DNA of 64,000 nucleotides, taken from the NCBI RefSeq assembly GCF_950023065.1, contig NC_088681.1:60236836-60300835 (forward strand). Reading direction: 5' to 3'. Below, piece after piece: positions 43,582-55,583 of this stretch (position 1 is its first letter; each line of letters opens with the position of its first letter). A program made the position numbers and the translations under genes. Source of the DNA: Planococcus citri. Its lineage: Eukaryota; Arthropoda; Insecta; Hemiptera; Pseudococcidae. A model generated the notes under the pieces. It saw only the letters and a list, made by a program, of their open reading frames with translations, was not told where the DNA came from and made no database searches.

Positions 43582-44688
43582 TGGGTCGCACTAATTTCCA
43601 TTAAAATGAGTTCACGAGTACATCGCTGAATTCTACACACTGTGGTCTATAGATGAGCTAGTTATTTTTCATCAAAATTGTTTTCTAAATTTTTTTAGAG
43701 GGGGTGAAAAAATAGGGAACGAATCGAGCCCAGTAATAATATTGTCAAAAAACACTTTCTGCAGTTGATTACATCAATGTAAACAATCAACCAAAAAAAT
43801 TGAATAGGTAAATGATTGATACCTTCACCTTTCTAATAGGTGTAGGTTTTCTATGAAAGCAAATGAAACAAAAACGGGTACAAAATTGAAGACTTCAAGT
43901 AGTAGGTATAGCAGTAACATAAAAACAGAAAATTGGAGCAGGAACTTTCACAGCAATTTTTCACCACCTATATCCGCAAAAAATTTCCAAAAAATTGTTT
44001 CTTGTGAAAAACAATGTGTTCAAAAATACGTGTATTAAATTTTGTTGTTGAAAATTTGCACAAATAATCTTTATAAATTCTCCATTTTATTCTCAATTAT
44101 GTTTTCAAGCAATGAATACACTAATGATAACGGAAAGGGCACTATTTGGCATGATTAATTAATAATTTGTTAGGAAACGTTGAATCTATGTTGTTACTAT
44201 TGAAAACACAGAAAAAATTGGGGAGGGGGGTGGTAAACGAAATAGCGAATGGGAGTAAAAAAAATTGCGAACTCGTTTTTTTGCAAAAAAAAAAAAAAAA
44301 AAAAATTGGCGAACCTAATGAAATTAATCTTTTGGCAAACACTGAATCTTGTCAACAAGTGTTTGCTGATTTCAATGCGCTTTTCAGTTTTTCTCTATTC
44401 GGCGTAAACATCTCGTGGCGGCGCCACCATCGACTTGCTGAAAGGGGGACTTTTTGCAGTTGCAGAGAATCGCATTCATTCGCATCTCGACACGTCGTGT
44501 GTGCGCATGTGTAAGCGTGCGTGAGTATGGAAATATCCCCCTTTCAGCATGATAACATGTATTTCATGCATTTCACCTCCAGAGTGCAACACATGTTCGT
44601 TGACTCCGAATAGCTTCATTAGGTCAAAAGAAATTTCAAGATATGTCCTTAGGGGGGGGGGGGTAAGAATATAGGGCCGTTACCCCTA

Positions 44689-46480
44689 CATGTACATTAT
44701 TTGATTTTTAACTCGTAATAAATGTGTACTTATCATGTAGAATAACTTCCCTTTCTCAATTATAGTTTTTGGCGGGTTCATCAGGGTAAATAAAAACGCA
44801 AGCTGAAGGACACATTTTTCCTCACACATCAGAACTTCACAGATTAATACGATCAGAACGAGCTGTTACGTAGGTTTTTAAAAAAATGGTGCGGGGTAAC
44901 CTTTCTATGTGAACAGTGAACCAGTGCAGCCACTCACCAGAAAAAAATGCTGGTTTGGTAAGTCAGCAAAAATAATTAAAAATTGCTCTAAAATTTTCGC
45001 AAAAACTGTGATACAGTTTTCAAATGTAAAATGTGAGCTTCCTATGGACTTATTGAGATTGCAATTTACACAATAACACAATAATATACTTTTGTGTTCT
45101 ATGATGATAAGAATGTGTCAATTTTTCCAAAAAAAAAAAAAAAAAAAAAAGATTTCATAACACTTTATAACATTCATTTTCAAAAACATAGTGTGAGACA
45201 GGCAAGTCGAAGTACATTTGGGGTTAAAAATCGAATATACACCAATGAAGTGGGGAGGGAATGAACAGCTCAATATCAAGTGTAAAATGTGAGGGAGGTG
45301 ATGCTTGTATGGACCAAAAAAAAATCATTCTAAAACCATTGAGAAATTTGCTGTGGACACAAAATTTACCACTTTTTGAGAATCACTGAATCACCCACCT
45401 GCATATTTTGAATTTCATGAGCAATGTTGGATAATTTCAGTCCCCTAGGGCAATTTGGGGTATGAGGGAAAAAATGAAAAAAAGGAAAGAAACGGATGAA
45501 ATTGTAATATATAAAAAAAAAAAAACTGTTGAATGTGAGAAATTTTGAAATTTTGATCAAAAATGTAAAAAAGTCAAGAAAGGCTATAGGTTGACAAGTA
45601 CGGCGAATTTGCCCCCGAGAGCTTCAGGGTTGATATTTGCATGGAAGGTGGGTACCCTTGAGTACCTTCCGCCACGAAAGTTTCAGACCCCCAGACCCCC
45701 CAGACCTCCCCCCGTTTTTGAGAAACCCTCTTTTCTGAAAATACAAATAGAAAAATTTCTCAGCACCATGAGAACCGATTTTTTTAATTTTTTGGGACGT
45801 TGTAAACATCTATAAGAGGTATTCCCACAAAATTTTTCACCCCCCTCGCCCCATATTTCTTCCTTAAAATGGCGTTTTTTAGTTTTGTTTGCCAGTTTTA
45901 GCGATGACCATGATTTGGCACAAAAATGCGAATAGCAGTTTCAAGTGATGTGTTTTTGACCCCTAAAAAACATATATTTTTTTTTCAAAACAAAAATTGT
46001 GGTGGGTCGTGGTCAAAAATTGAAAAAACTTACAGAGGGGGTGAAAAATGGATTCTGGTGTAAATTATTGTTTTTGGTAAACGAGGTGTCGTTTCCATAT
46101 AAATCGAACCCTCCGAACACGAATATGAGCTCCAATTTTATGCTACCCTCAACCACACCCCTCCAGTGACTCTGCCCCCCAAACTTTAACTATTATATTA
46201 AAAGTTGAGCTATGAGCTATAATAATAATATTAGTGTCGTTCTCATATGAATCAAACACCCCAACACGATACGAATACCACCCACATTACTTGGAAAGAG
46301 GGAGAGAGAGGTACACTCGCCTAACTGAAGAGCTAATTGTGGCATTCTGCTAATTGAAAAATTGACGTCATATTCCAGTTCAGCCGGTTCGATTCACACA
46401 CGCACACCACCCCCCCCCCCACTCCCACACGCAGGAAATGAGGGGCAAGGCCACAGTAAAATAGCAAGGTAATCAAGGGC
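44689..46480. other. Spacer with no supported gene
   Basis: AT-rich with A-runs at 45129 and 45520, and C/G-rich patches near 45690 and 46400. Small frames are short, low-complexity and unsupported. I see no element borders. Confidence 0.4.
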
Positions 46481-47350
46481 TCATATTGAACAACAAAGAC
46501 GAAACAAAAGCTTATTTTCGAGAAAATAACTCCATATGAAACGTTAACAACAAATGTTTGATTGAATTTGAATAATCACTTACTTGGAAACTGAGAATCT
46601 CCTCGAAACGATGATCTACGAAGATGTACGACGTGAAATAATAAAATTCAGCTCGAATTGGAGGGTAAAGTTGACACGAATATTGAATGAAATTTCATCT
46701 CTGCCATTGAAAAACAGACAAATGCTAGCTAGTACACCAAACGCAGAGCACAAAAGTAAACTGAAGGCTAGGTAGTGGCTACTGGCTACTGCTACTACAG
46801 ATAGAACAGAATAATAGGTACTGGTAAGATGCTGGTGAACGGGTACTGAAGTGTGCGGACCCAGGGAGAAGGATAATAGAAACCGGTTTAAGGTAGCTAG
46901 ATGAAGAAGCTGGCAGACGTGTTTCGAGAGTATTTAAACGCCAAATTATACAAAGAAATGCGAAGCTCACAACCCTTCTGGCTCCATTCAAAACAATAGC
47001 CATTTTTCCACGAATTTCGACATTTTATGTAGGTACCAGTATTAGCATTAGCCTCAACAATCTCCACCCTTCGAAAAAGTTCACGATCTTTCCTCTTTAA
47101 TTTTTCAATCACTCGCAACAAAAAAAAACGTACGTTGCCCAAAAACAAATCATTCCGAAACATTTACCTACTTGGAACGAATTTTAATTTTTTAGAAAAT
47201 CAAAAAAATATTCATTTTAAGTGAAATTCAAATCTTGAGAGGTAAAATAAAAGGTAGGATTTTTTTCACAATTTTCGACCTTTGTTTTTGAAAATTCAAT
47301 TAAAGAGTGAACGGGTGATGAAAAAATCCGATATAGACATCCCAACAAAC
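46480..47350. other. Duplicated intergenic block, copy 1
   Basis: Closely matches 55610-56330, with shared phrases AATAATCACTTACTTGGAAA, GAGAATCTCCTCGAAACGAT and GGGTAAAGTTGACACGAAT. It belongs to the unit upstream of H as the second copy belongs to the unit below I. A minus-strand frame at 46897-47163 holds EKLKRKD, which is kept in meaning in the second copy (EKLKRKDFEF) although that frame is broken there. Confidence 0.65.
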
Positions 47351-48025
47351 ATTTTTTTTTTTTTTGAAAAAGACAGTAGTAATAAATCGAAAAATGAATT
47401 ATAAAATAAAATTTTAAGAGTTAAATTTCAGGCTACTTTTTGATTGTTTGCATATGTTGGAAAACCCCCATTGAAAATTAATCAAGTTTGTGATCGAAGG
47501 CTAAAATTTGATTTATCCCTTTTTCAATCTACAGAATCTTACTGCGATGGTATTGACTAGTTTCTGAACCTTCAGCATGTTTTCAGGTTCTTTGGGCTTG
47601 AATTGAGTCAAAAGGAGAAGAGGGTGATAAGAATACTAAGTAAATTCAATTTTCAGCCCTTCTTAGGGGATTTTTTGAAAAATGAAAAATTAAAAAAATC
47701 TTAGGAGACCTCACAATGGGCTAAACATCACCACCAATCGATTTGGAAAAGTTGAAAATGCAACTGGACAAGAGTCAAATTTCAGCTTATTATGTAAGTA
47801 CTTCAAAACGATCGAATTTTATTCCTGTTTGTTGTTTGTCCCCCACGTCTCGAAAAACAAGTTTCTAGATTTCTAAAATTTACCAATTGTCAAAAAATTG
47901 AAAAATAAAATTCAGGTTCTGAAATTTGGTCTGCCTAATGAGGAATTTTTTGGCGCCCAATTCTAAAATTCTCCAAGTTTTAAAACAAGGAAATTAATAT
48001 TTTCAACAGAAAAATTTCTGCTACT
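47351..48025. other. Spacer with no recognised feature
   Basis: AT-rich, without matches I can see to other parts of the window. No gene. Confidence 0.4.
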
Positions 48026-48390
48026 ACGCTTTTTTTTTGGGGGGGGGGGGGGGGTGTTTGTAATTACTTGATTATTGCACCCGTCGTATGAGATTTAAAT
48101 CGAGTTGGTAAGGTCAAGTTTTTTAATTAGGTCTAAGAATTTTTTAATTTCGGAAGGGTCGTCTGGTATGAATAAGGATCTTTCATCTATTTGTAGGGAT
48201 AATCTGTGCTGATGTAAGGAGGGACAGTGAAATAGTATGTAAGTGTTGGACAGATATAAGTTCTGACAGGCAGAACTGACATGTAGGTTTTGAGGCCTTT
48301 TCATAGAGGTGATTGTGTGTGATTTTTGTGTGACCAATTCTCAGTCTATTTATAATAATTTCTTCATGTGAAATGGAAATAATCACATTT
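48026..48390 (-). mobile_element. 5'-truncated, decayed LINE 3' end
   Basis: The minus strand encodes RLRIGHTKITHNHLYEKASK and PTCQFCLSE. After a frame change it continues as YLSNTYILFHCPSLHQHR and then FLDLIKKLDL to a stop. This is the C-terminal tail typical of LINE polyproteins, with a Cys-rich CxxC region. It ends in CGGGTGCAATAATC...ACACC and a C/A run, the same 3' stub as at 5851-5910. The frame change shows decay. Confidence 0.75.
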
Positions 48391-48707
48391 ATTTAAATTT
48401 TTTATTGATTTTTTAATTCATATTTGAAATTTGATTTTGAAAAATACTCGTAGGTAGGTAATACCTATGTAATTAAATTTTTATATTGAAATGAGAGATG
48501 AAACACATCTACATCATATCCCCTTCAAATTCCAATTTCAAAAACATTTTCAAAATTCTTGCATGTTTGCTCTTCTTTACGTAAACTTTTTGGCACTTTT
48601 TATCCAAAATAGGATTTTTTCAAATTTAAAAACACTGAAGTTTTGTCAATTTCCAAACATTTGCAAAAACATTACTTACTTTGTAAAGATCTAACTTATA
48701 TTAAATG
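48391..48707. other. Spacer with no recognised feature
   Basis: AT-rich spacer between the LINE remnant and the block at 48708. Nothing supported. Confidence 0.4.
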
Positions 48708-49606
48708 AGGGAAGACGATAAGATCCATATTAAACACCTATAGAAAATATTTTAAATAGGGAGCCAAAGTAAAGACCTTAGAATCTGATGGAGAAAGAAT
48801 GCCTGGATAGAGTCAATCGGGGTTTCATTTAAGATAAGATAGGCTTACATAAATCCGTCTATGATCGCTCCAAGGAACTATCATAGGGGTGTATTAGCAC
48901 CTAATTAGGGGTCAGAACTCTAATAATTCACCTATCTACATTTATTCATTTAGCGCCTAAATAAACAAATTAGAAGAATAACAACACCTAGTTAGATACT
49001 CCGTGTATTCGATATAATTGTAATACACACCTTATAACTACGCCACAAATAATAGATATAATTAATTATTTGTATCTTAGAAATAACAGGTAAATAAATT
49101 CATATTAGCATATTAATTATGGAAGAAGATGATTACTTACGACCATTGGTGTTATATGTTGCGATGCGCGAATATAACGATTATTGTATAGCCCGTGGGT
49201 AGTATTAGCAATTAATCGATATGAAATTCTTATTAACAACAAAAGCAGGCTTTAGCAAATTATCGAAGCTGGGTTTAACGCGAGATGATCAGGCTCGACA
49301 TGTGAGATGAATATAAGATTCAGGCTCACCCACGACGACGCGGACTGTTCTATGCACCTTAGCAAGAGTAGATGATAGAACTATAAGTTCGAAGACGAGA
49401 TTACAAGTCGACGACGAAATTATAAGTGATGAGAGCATCTCGATCTCGATGGCTCGATGCTACATCTTGCCATCTCCTAATTAATCGTATCTCTCCCATC
49501 CCAAGTAGGGGAATCTCATATAGGAGTAACTCTACACATAGACAGATAGGGGAATAGGAAATATGGCAACACGTAATGTCGCAAGGCATGATGTCCCCTC
49601 ACAACT
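48708..49606. other. Foreign block, possible LTR remnant
   Basis: It has a distinct, less repetitive composition and no match to array units. Its ends, TGAGGGA at the left and TCCCCTCA at the right, are short inverted repeats starting TG and ending CA, as in LTRs. No clear target duplication and no long frame. It splits the 3' flank of unit H from the block at 46480-47350, which are contiguous in unit I. Confidence 0.4.
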
Positions 49607-50208
49607 TTTTTTCATTAAACCAAATTAGGTATTTTTAATTCCTTGATCAACTGCTCACGAATAAAGAGTGAAACCCCAAGGACCTACTTTTATTGGTTCA
49701 AGTTGAAAAGGAGCAATCCTCGCAGTAATTCTGATCATAATTCGGAATACTCTTTCCTGATTTTTTCGGCCTAGGTACACATTTTCAGATTAATTTCAAT
49801 GAGATTAACGCGTAATATGTATGTAAATTATAATTTATTGCAGATTAGAAAAACATCGAGAATTTGAATTTTTTTCTCATAATCTTATAAAATAAAAGAA
49901 CTAAAAATGGAATAGGTGAGTAAATAATTACAACAAAACAAGAACACAAATTATTTTTAAAAAGGGTTTCCATTTGAACGCATTTATTGTGAGCATTTAT
50001 GAAGTTATAATAAACAAGATACAGTGGAAAACATTCTCCAAACGCTACAAAATTAAAAAAATATTTAAAAATTTAAATTAACTGACTCGGCAAAGAGCAA
50101 CACTGACAATGTCATTGATCTTGGAAAAAAGCTTTGCAACAAATGTCTATCTCAAGCAGAAGTGACTTCAAAATTGATAAATAGGTATCTAACCAAATTA
50201 GGTATGCA
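49607..50208. other. 3' flank of copy H
   Basis: Matches 56340-56952 behind copy I, including TTGGTTCAAGTTGAAAAGGAG and GAGATTAACGCGTAA. No gene. Confidence 0.6.
49834..49839 (-). terminator. Candidate poly(A) signal of copy H
   Basis: AATAAA on the minus strand, about 370 nt past the stop, in the stretch shared with G and I. Confidence 0.45.
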
Positions 50209-52065
50209 TCATAAATGAATCTTCTTGAATTTGGCAACTTCCTCCTGGCTACCCAAACACCATACTAAAAGTGGAGTGTAAGTAAACTTGCACCTCAGTG
50301 AGCTACAATAGGAAGCATATCGTTTCAATCCATCAATTATACGCGCTTTTATCTCAAGTAGGAGGTTTTCTGCCGAAACGAAGGTGTCGATGAACTCGAT
50401 TACCTGCTCACAACGTACAGAAAGAGGAAACTGCGACAATCTTCTTTGTACATCAAGTGAAGACGCGAGTTGATTTTTGAAGTCCGCAGCTAGATCGATA
50501 TTGGCAAAAGCATCTTCGATGAATTTATTAAATTCTTTTGTTTCAAGTATATTGGCCTCATTAAAACAGTTATCTCTACCAAGAAAAGCTAACCGTAGCA
50601 TTTGTTGTTTGAAACTTCGAGCAGCTTGTATGTCAGGCCATAAGAAACCAGAAAAATCATTGAATTTGTCGAAGTACGAACTAGATAATAAGACTTTACA
50701 AAACGCATGGACCCATTCGTTATTGACCATGATGTTTTCCTTGAATTGCGCAATCTCATAATTGCTTTCAAAACATAGTTTCATTACGTTTTCCAAATCT
50801 GTGCATCGCAAACCTTCAATCAAATTCTCCCAGTGATCAAACCAAAATTTTCTTCTCTCCGCAGAAGTGGCATCCGAAAAAAAAGTCGATAAGAATTTAA
50901 ATTCTTTCGGATCAGATGGAACTGATGAAAGAAGATCAAAACGAACAATCCAGTAATCAAGTAACATCTTATTAGACGTAATTTCTACAACTGCCGAACG
51001 TTTAAAATTTTCCGGAGCGCTAATCCATATTTCACAACACAAATCAAGCCAAATTCTGTGTTGAAGATCTTCATCTTCACCCACTTCAGAGGTCATGCCA
51101 GGCCATGGTAGCAGTTCACTCTCCAACATTTTCACAACCACTTTCGTAAACCCTTCCACATTTATGATTTTTTTAATGCACATCCATATTGGCAGAATCA
51201 ATTCTTTATCGTACCAAACATTCTTAAATGAAGACCTTATCAGTTCATAACTTCTTACATTAACAAATTCTTCGAGCTGTTGATCGACCAACTTTGGTAA
51301 AATGAACCGAGTGAAAGATAGGTTGTCCCGTGCAAAAATAACAAAAGCTCTTCGTATTCGATTTTCTGATGGCAAACGATTCCAAAAATACTCTATCGAT
51401 GGTATATTGTGAAGCATGAATGCATCCAACATTACTTTATCGATACTGTTGTTAATTTCAGTACATGGTATCTTATCTAATTCATTTCGGAGACAACAAA
51501 TCCAGTAATACAATTGCGGACTTTCGGAAAAATTAATACCATTCCAGTCCATGTTTTTCGATACTAATGGCCAAAGTCGTCTGATATCGTCTTCGAAAAA
51601 ATATGTACAAGCAATCATAAACTTTTGATTATCATCAAATCGAGCACAATGCATCATGCGTCTGGCTGTCCTCACATAATCCATAGTGCCGGTATAATCG
51701 CATACGAAATTATCGAAGTAATCCAAAACAAAGTTCTGGTGGTCGTAATAAAAATAGAAGATTTTATTATGGTGCTCTTCTAGCCAATTTTCCATTGAAG
51801 GTCCAAATCTTCTGACGTATTTATCGATCGCAGTACAAATCACGGTTGGTAAGTCAGGCAGAATTTTTTTCAATAAGATACGTTCAAGAGATGGACAAAA
51901 CTCTTTCAATTTGCGATTATTACGATACTCATTCGCTCTACAGCGCCATATTTCCAGGCTAATGGCAATAGCTGATAGTTCTCTCAAGGATACAGGAACT
52001 GGTTGAAAAATATCATATACGTCAAAAATTATTTCACCCATTTCCATTTCTCGATTCGACTCCAT
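50209..52065 (-). CDS. Array copy H: intact 618-aa member, MESN subfamily
   Basis: Open from MESNREMEMGEIIFDVYDIFQPVP to WCLGSQEEVAKFKKIHL. The first ATG adds about eight residues compared with the MAGI type; the in-frame ATG at MGEI aligns with MAGI and could be the real start. Landmarks: IWRCRANEYRNNRKLKEFC, CDYTGTMDYVRTARRMM, FFEDDIRRLWPLVS, SPQLYYWICCLRNELDKIP, SIEYFWNRL, WYDKELILPIWM, CCEIWISAPENFKRSAV, CFESNYEIAQFK. It is the only undamaged MESN-type copy here, since F and I are broken. No signal peptide or membrane segment; function unknown. Confidence 0.88.
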   Translation of the reverse strand: MESNREMEMGEIIFDVYDIFQPVPVSLRELSAIAISLEIWRCRANEYRNNRKLKEFCPSLERILLKKILPDLPTVICTAIDKYVRRFGPSMENWLEEHHNKIFYFYYDHQNFVLDYFDNFVCDYTGTMDYVRTARRMMHCARFDDNQKFMIACTYFFEDDIRRLWPLVSKNMDWNGINFSESPQLYYWICCLRNELDKIPCTEINNSIDKVMLDAFMLHNIPSIEYFWNRLPSENRIRRAFVIFARDNLSFTRFILPKLVDQQLEEFVNVRSYELIRSSFKNVWYDKELILPIWMCIKKIINVEGFTKVVVKMLESELLPWPGMTSEVGEDEDLQHRIWLDLCCEIWISAPENFKRSAVVEITSNKMLLDYWIVRFDLLSSVPSDPKEFKFLSTFFSDATSAERRKFWFDHWENLIEGLRCTDLENVMKLCFESNYEIAQFKENIMVNNEWVHAFCKVLLSSSYFDKFNDFSGFLWPDIQAARSFKQQMLRLAFLGRDNCFNEANILETKEFNKFIEDAFANIDLAADFKNQLASSLDVQRRLSQFPLSVRCEQVIEFIDTFVSAENLLLEIKARIIDGLKRYASYCSSLRCKFTYTPLLVWCLGSQEEVAKFKKIHL

Positions 52066-52120
52066 TTCAACCCAAACCTAGAAACGAAATGATCGAATTA
52101 ATGCTGAGAAATGAACCGGA
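52066..52120 (-). promoter_or_regulatory. Leader block of copy H
   Basis: Minus strand: TTTCTCAGCATTAATTCG, then TCGTTTCTAGGTTTGGG, then the ATG. It keeps both the TCAGCATT and the TAG elements. Confidence 0.5.
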
Positions 52121-52312
52121 GAGAAAGACATGTATTGAAATTAGTCGATAGTGTTAGCATGCATGATTCATACGAATAACTGAAAATGGCAATTCGCATT
52201 TTATGATTAATGCAGAAAGTCCTACATCGAGGGCTGCAATGAGTACCTATTCAAAAATTTATTTAAAACTGAGACGCCAACCAATGCTTCAGGAGATCCC
52301 TCTCAACAGCAA

Positions 52313-54119
52313 CAGACCTTTTGGAGGGATGACCAATGGCGTAAATCACAGCCTTCTAACCCCTTTTCAAAGGCAGCCAGGGGGTGTCAAAGTATTCAGT
52401 GAACTTGAAATATCATCAATTTCAGCAGTGAATTACTCGATAACCGCGATACCTACCAAAATGGAACTTTTTCCCATAATTAGGGGTTTTGAAAGGCTTT
52501 TTGGTGATATAAAAATCAGTGTTGCCACTTTTTTTCGTACGAAAAATTAGCTCGAAAAGTTTCAAAATGTAATTTTCATATCTATCCGACTCTCAAAAAT
52601 CTTAAAAAAATATATTATGGACCACTTTTCATGCTGAACAACATACTAAAAAATTGGGTTGGTACCTTGTCGCAAAGTCGATTTAATAAAATTTAAAATA
52701 TGCGAAAAAATGCGATTTTTTGATTTGAAACATGAAAAAAAGTTTTGATTGGTAAAGTTGACCCATTTGACCCCTATTTTTACGTAACTGTTAAAAAAGT
52801 TGAAAACCTCCTGTCACTTGATGAAATGAACTCGTCACAAAAAAATTAAAATCCGAAAAGATTCAAAAAATAAACGAATATAGGTACTATTTTTTTGTTG
52901 TGAGTGTAATTTTTTTCAACTTACTCATGAAATACGCCAGAAAGAGGTCAAAAGAAGACAAGTGAATTTAAACTTTTTCTGATGTTTGAAATTGAAAATT
53001 GAATTTTGTTGAATGGAGTTTATTTCATCGAGTGAAAGGGGTTTTTCAACTTTTTCAACAGATACGTAAAAATAGGGGTCAAATGGGTCATCTTGTGAGA
53101 ATATTCTTACTTTATGCCTGTTACCGTAATAAATAATTACTACTTCAAAGGGGAGAACTAAGAAATACTCCGAGGAGAATAACTTACCTGGCTAGCTCAG
53201 CAGGACGGCGTTATAAGAATAGACCACAAGTTGTGGATTAAATCGACACATTTGTATACACAAAAGGCATTTAATCCGATTAAACAGTGTCCCATTGGAC
53301 GATTAACACAAAATAAGAACAGATTAACATAATTCAAACAAGATTATCACCATAATTAACATGATTCACAGATTACAACGATGGTTGGTCCATGAATATA
53401 ACTATCAGCGCAATGAAGCGACCTATTTAACACGATAGTCCATCTCTCCGGCCGAAAGAAACAGAACTACGCCGATCCACACGCTCGTAGCTGCGTCTAG
53501 GGTGCAGCTCCGAGTAGGACAACGCAGTGTTACCATAGGGAGTAATACATAATAGTACACACAGGCAGGTTAGGCATATGAGGATATAACAATTTTTACC
53601 AATCAAAACTTTTTTCATGTTTTTAATTAAAAAATCGCATTTTTTTCGCAAACTTTCAATTTTTAAAAATCAAGTTTACGAAATATGCCATCCCAATTTT
53701 TTAATATAAATGTTGTTCAGCATGAAGAGTTGTCCATAATATATTTTTTTTCAGAATTTTTAAGAGTCGGAACAATATGAAAACTACATTTTGAAACCTT
53801 TCGAGCTAACTTTTCGTACGAAAAAAAGTGGCAACACTGATTTTCATGATATCACCTGAAAGCCTTTTAAAAACCCTACCTATGGGATAATGTTGCATTT
53901 TGGTAGGTATCGCGCATATCGAGTAATCCACTGCTGAAAAGGATGATATTTTAGGTTCACTGAAAACTTTGACACCCCCTGGCTGCGTTTAAAAATGGGC
54001 TAGAAGGCTGCGATGTGCGCCATTGGTCATCCCTTCGGAAGGTCTTTCCACAGGGAAAATTTCAAAAAAATCGCCGACACCTCTTACCACTTCTTGGTCC
54101 AATTGACGTGGAATGATCC
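52313..54119. repeat. Foldback element, family 1, copy 3, split by a solo LTR
   Basis: The left arm starts within the family (GGGATGACCAATGGCG at 52335) and lacks its outer end. The right arm is complete to GACGTGGAATGATCC. A 498-bp LTR sits in the right half at 53094. The surrounding sequence is otherwise collinear with copies 1 and 2. Confidence 0.82.
53094..53591. mobile_element. Solo LTR of an LTR retrotransposon
   Basis: Starts TGTGAGAATATTC and ends GGATATAACA, so it has the TG...CA ends of LTRs. It is flanked by ATCT (53090-53093) and ATTT (53592-53595), an imperfect 4-bp duplication. Removing the LTR and one duplicate restores the foldback consensus GGGTCA.CTTTACCAATC seen at 6290. 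No second LTR or internal coding part is present, so it is a solo LTR, probably of Gypsy type by duplication length. Confidence 0.82.
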
Positions 54120-54429
54120 AAGTTCAAGGTCAGAACTGCTGGAAACGAATTGGTTGGTGTAAATACAGAAACTAAAACAATTTTTGGTGGATCATGTTCA
54201 CTTTTTTTTTTTTGAATTTTGGAGCATTGAGGTGTGATGACTAAATGAACGAGCTGAAAAGTTTGAACCAATAGGTAGGTAATTGAAAAATAATTGAGAA
54301 AAAATTGAAACTATCGGGAAGCTGTGGAGGGGATTTTAGTTCTTTAAACATAGGCTTCAACTCGAAGCTTGCAACTTCCAATTTTTGATAAGTTGATAAT
54401 CACATTCATAGCAAAAAAATTAAAATTCG
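54120..54429. other. Spacer between foldback copies 3 and 4
   Basis: AT-rich, no matches seen, no gene. Confidence 0.4.
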
Positions 54430-55583
54430 ATTATTTTTTGAACTCGATAACTGCGATACGTACCAAAATAGAACTTTTTCCAATAGTTAGTGGTTTTTGA
54501 AAGGCTTTTTGGTGATATCATAAGAATTAGTAGTGTTGCCACTTTTTTTCGTACGAAAAATTAGCTTGAAAATTTTCAAAACGTACTTTTCATATCGTTC
54601 CGACTCTCAAAAATTCTGAAAAAAAATATATTACGGACAACTTTGTATGCTGATCAACGTATTAAAAAATTGGGAAGACATAATTTCGTAAAGTCGATTT
54701 TAAAAAATTGAAAGTTTGCGAAAAAATGTGATTTTTTGGTTTAAAACGTGAAAAACAGTTTTGATTGGTGAAGTTGATCCATTTGACCCCTATTTTTACG
54801 TATCCGTTGAAAGAGGTTGAAAAACCCCTCTTCACTCGATGAAATGAACTCATCACAAAAAAATCAAAATGGGAAAAAATTGAAAAAAAAAGAATTTTAA
54901 TTTTTTCACCACCAACTTTTTCATGAAATATGTCGCAAAGAGGTCAAAATAAGACAGCTGAATAAATTTACCTAAACTTTTTTTGATGTTTAGAATAGAA
55001 AATTGAATTTTTTCGAATTTTTATTTTTTTGTGATGGTTTATTTTATCGAGTGAAAGGGGTTTTTCAACTTTTTCAACTAATACGTAAAAATAGAGGTCA
55101 AATGGGTCAACTTCACCAATCAGAACTTTTTTTCATATTTTAAATAAAAAAATCGCATTTTTTCGCAAACTTTCAATTTTTTTAAATCGACTTTACGAAA
55201 TAATGCCATCTTAATTTTTTAATATCTTGTTCAGCAGAAAAAGTCGTCCATAATATTTTTTTCAGAATTTTTGAGAGTCGGAACGATATGAAAACTACGT
55301 ATTGAAATTTTTCAAGCTAATTTTTTGTAAGAAAAAAAGGGACAACACTGATTTTTATAAATCATCAAAAGGCCTTTCAAAATCCCCAACTATTGGAAAA
55401 AGTTCCATTTTGGTAGGTATCTCACTGAAAACTTTGGCACCCCCTAACAGCCTTTGAAAAAGGGCTAGAGGGCTGCGATTTGCCCTATTGGTCATCCCTT
55501 TGGAAGGTTTTTCCACAGGAAAAATTTCAAAAAAATAGCCGACCTCCTGTACCACTTCTTGATCGAATTGACGTGGAATGATC
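54430..55583. repeat. Foldback element, family 1, copy 4
   Basis: The left arm starts inside the family (CTCGATAACTGCGAT) and the right arm is complete to GACGTGGAATGATCC. The right arm has a deletion relative to copy 1 near 55420, where the AATATCATCC part is missing. Non-coding. Confidence 0.78.

Larger units (their letters stand above)
41933..44686. mobile_element. TA-flanked element with GGGGTAACGGCCC ends, hosting a nested element
   Basis: The ends GGGGTAACGGCCC (41933) and GGGCCGTTACCCC (44674-44686) are perfect inverted repeats, each next to TA (41931-41932 and 44687-44688). TA flanks point to a Tc1/mariner-like non-autonomous element. About 1.55 kb of its length is the nested element at 42036-43581. 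The remaining sequence has an A-run at 44285 and no transposase. Confidence 0.65.

Noticed and set aside
44167..44514. 115-codon plus-strand frame with a poly-lysine run
   Set aside because: It crosses an A-run and the end zone of a transposon, with no family resemblance.
31171..49606. The two foreign blocks as the two LTRs of one element
   Set aside because: Their sequences do not resemble each other, their ends differ, and gene copies G and H-type flanks lie between them.
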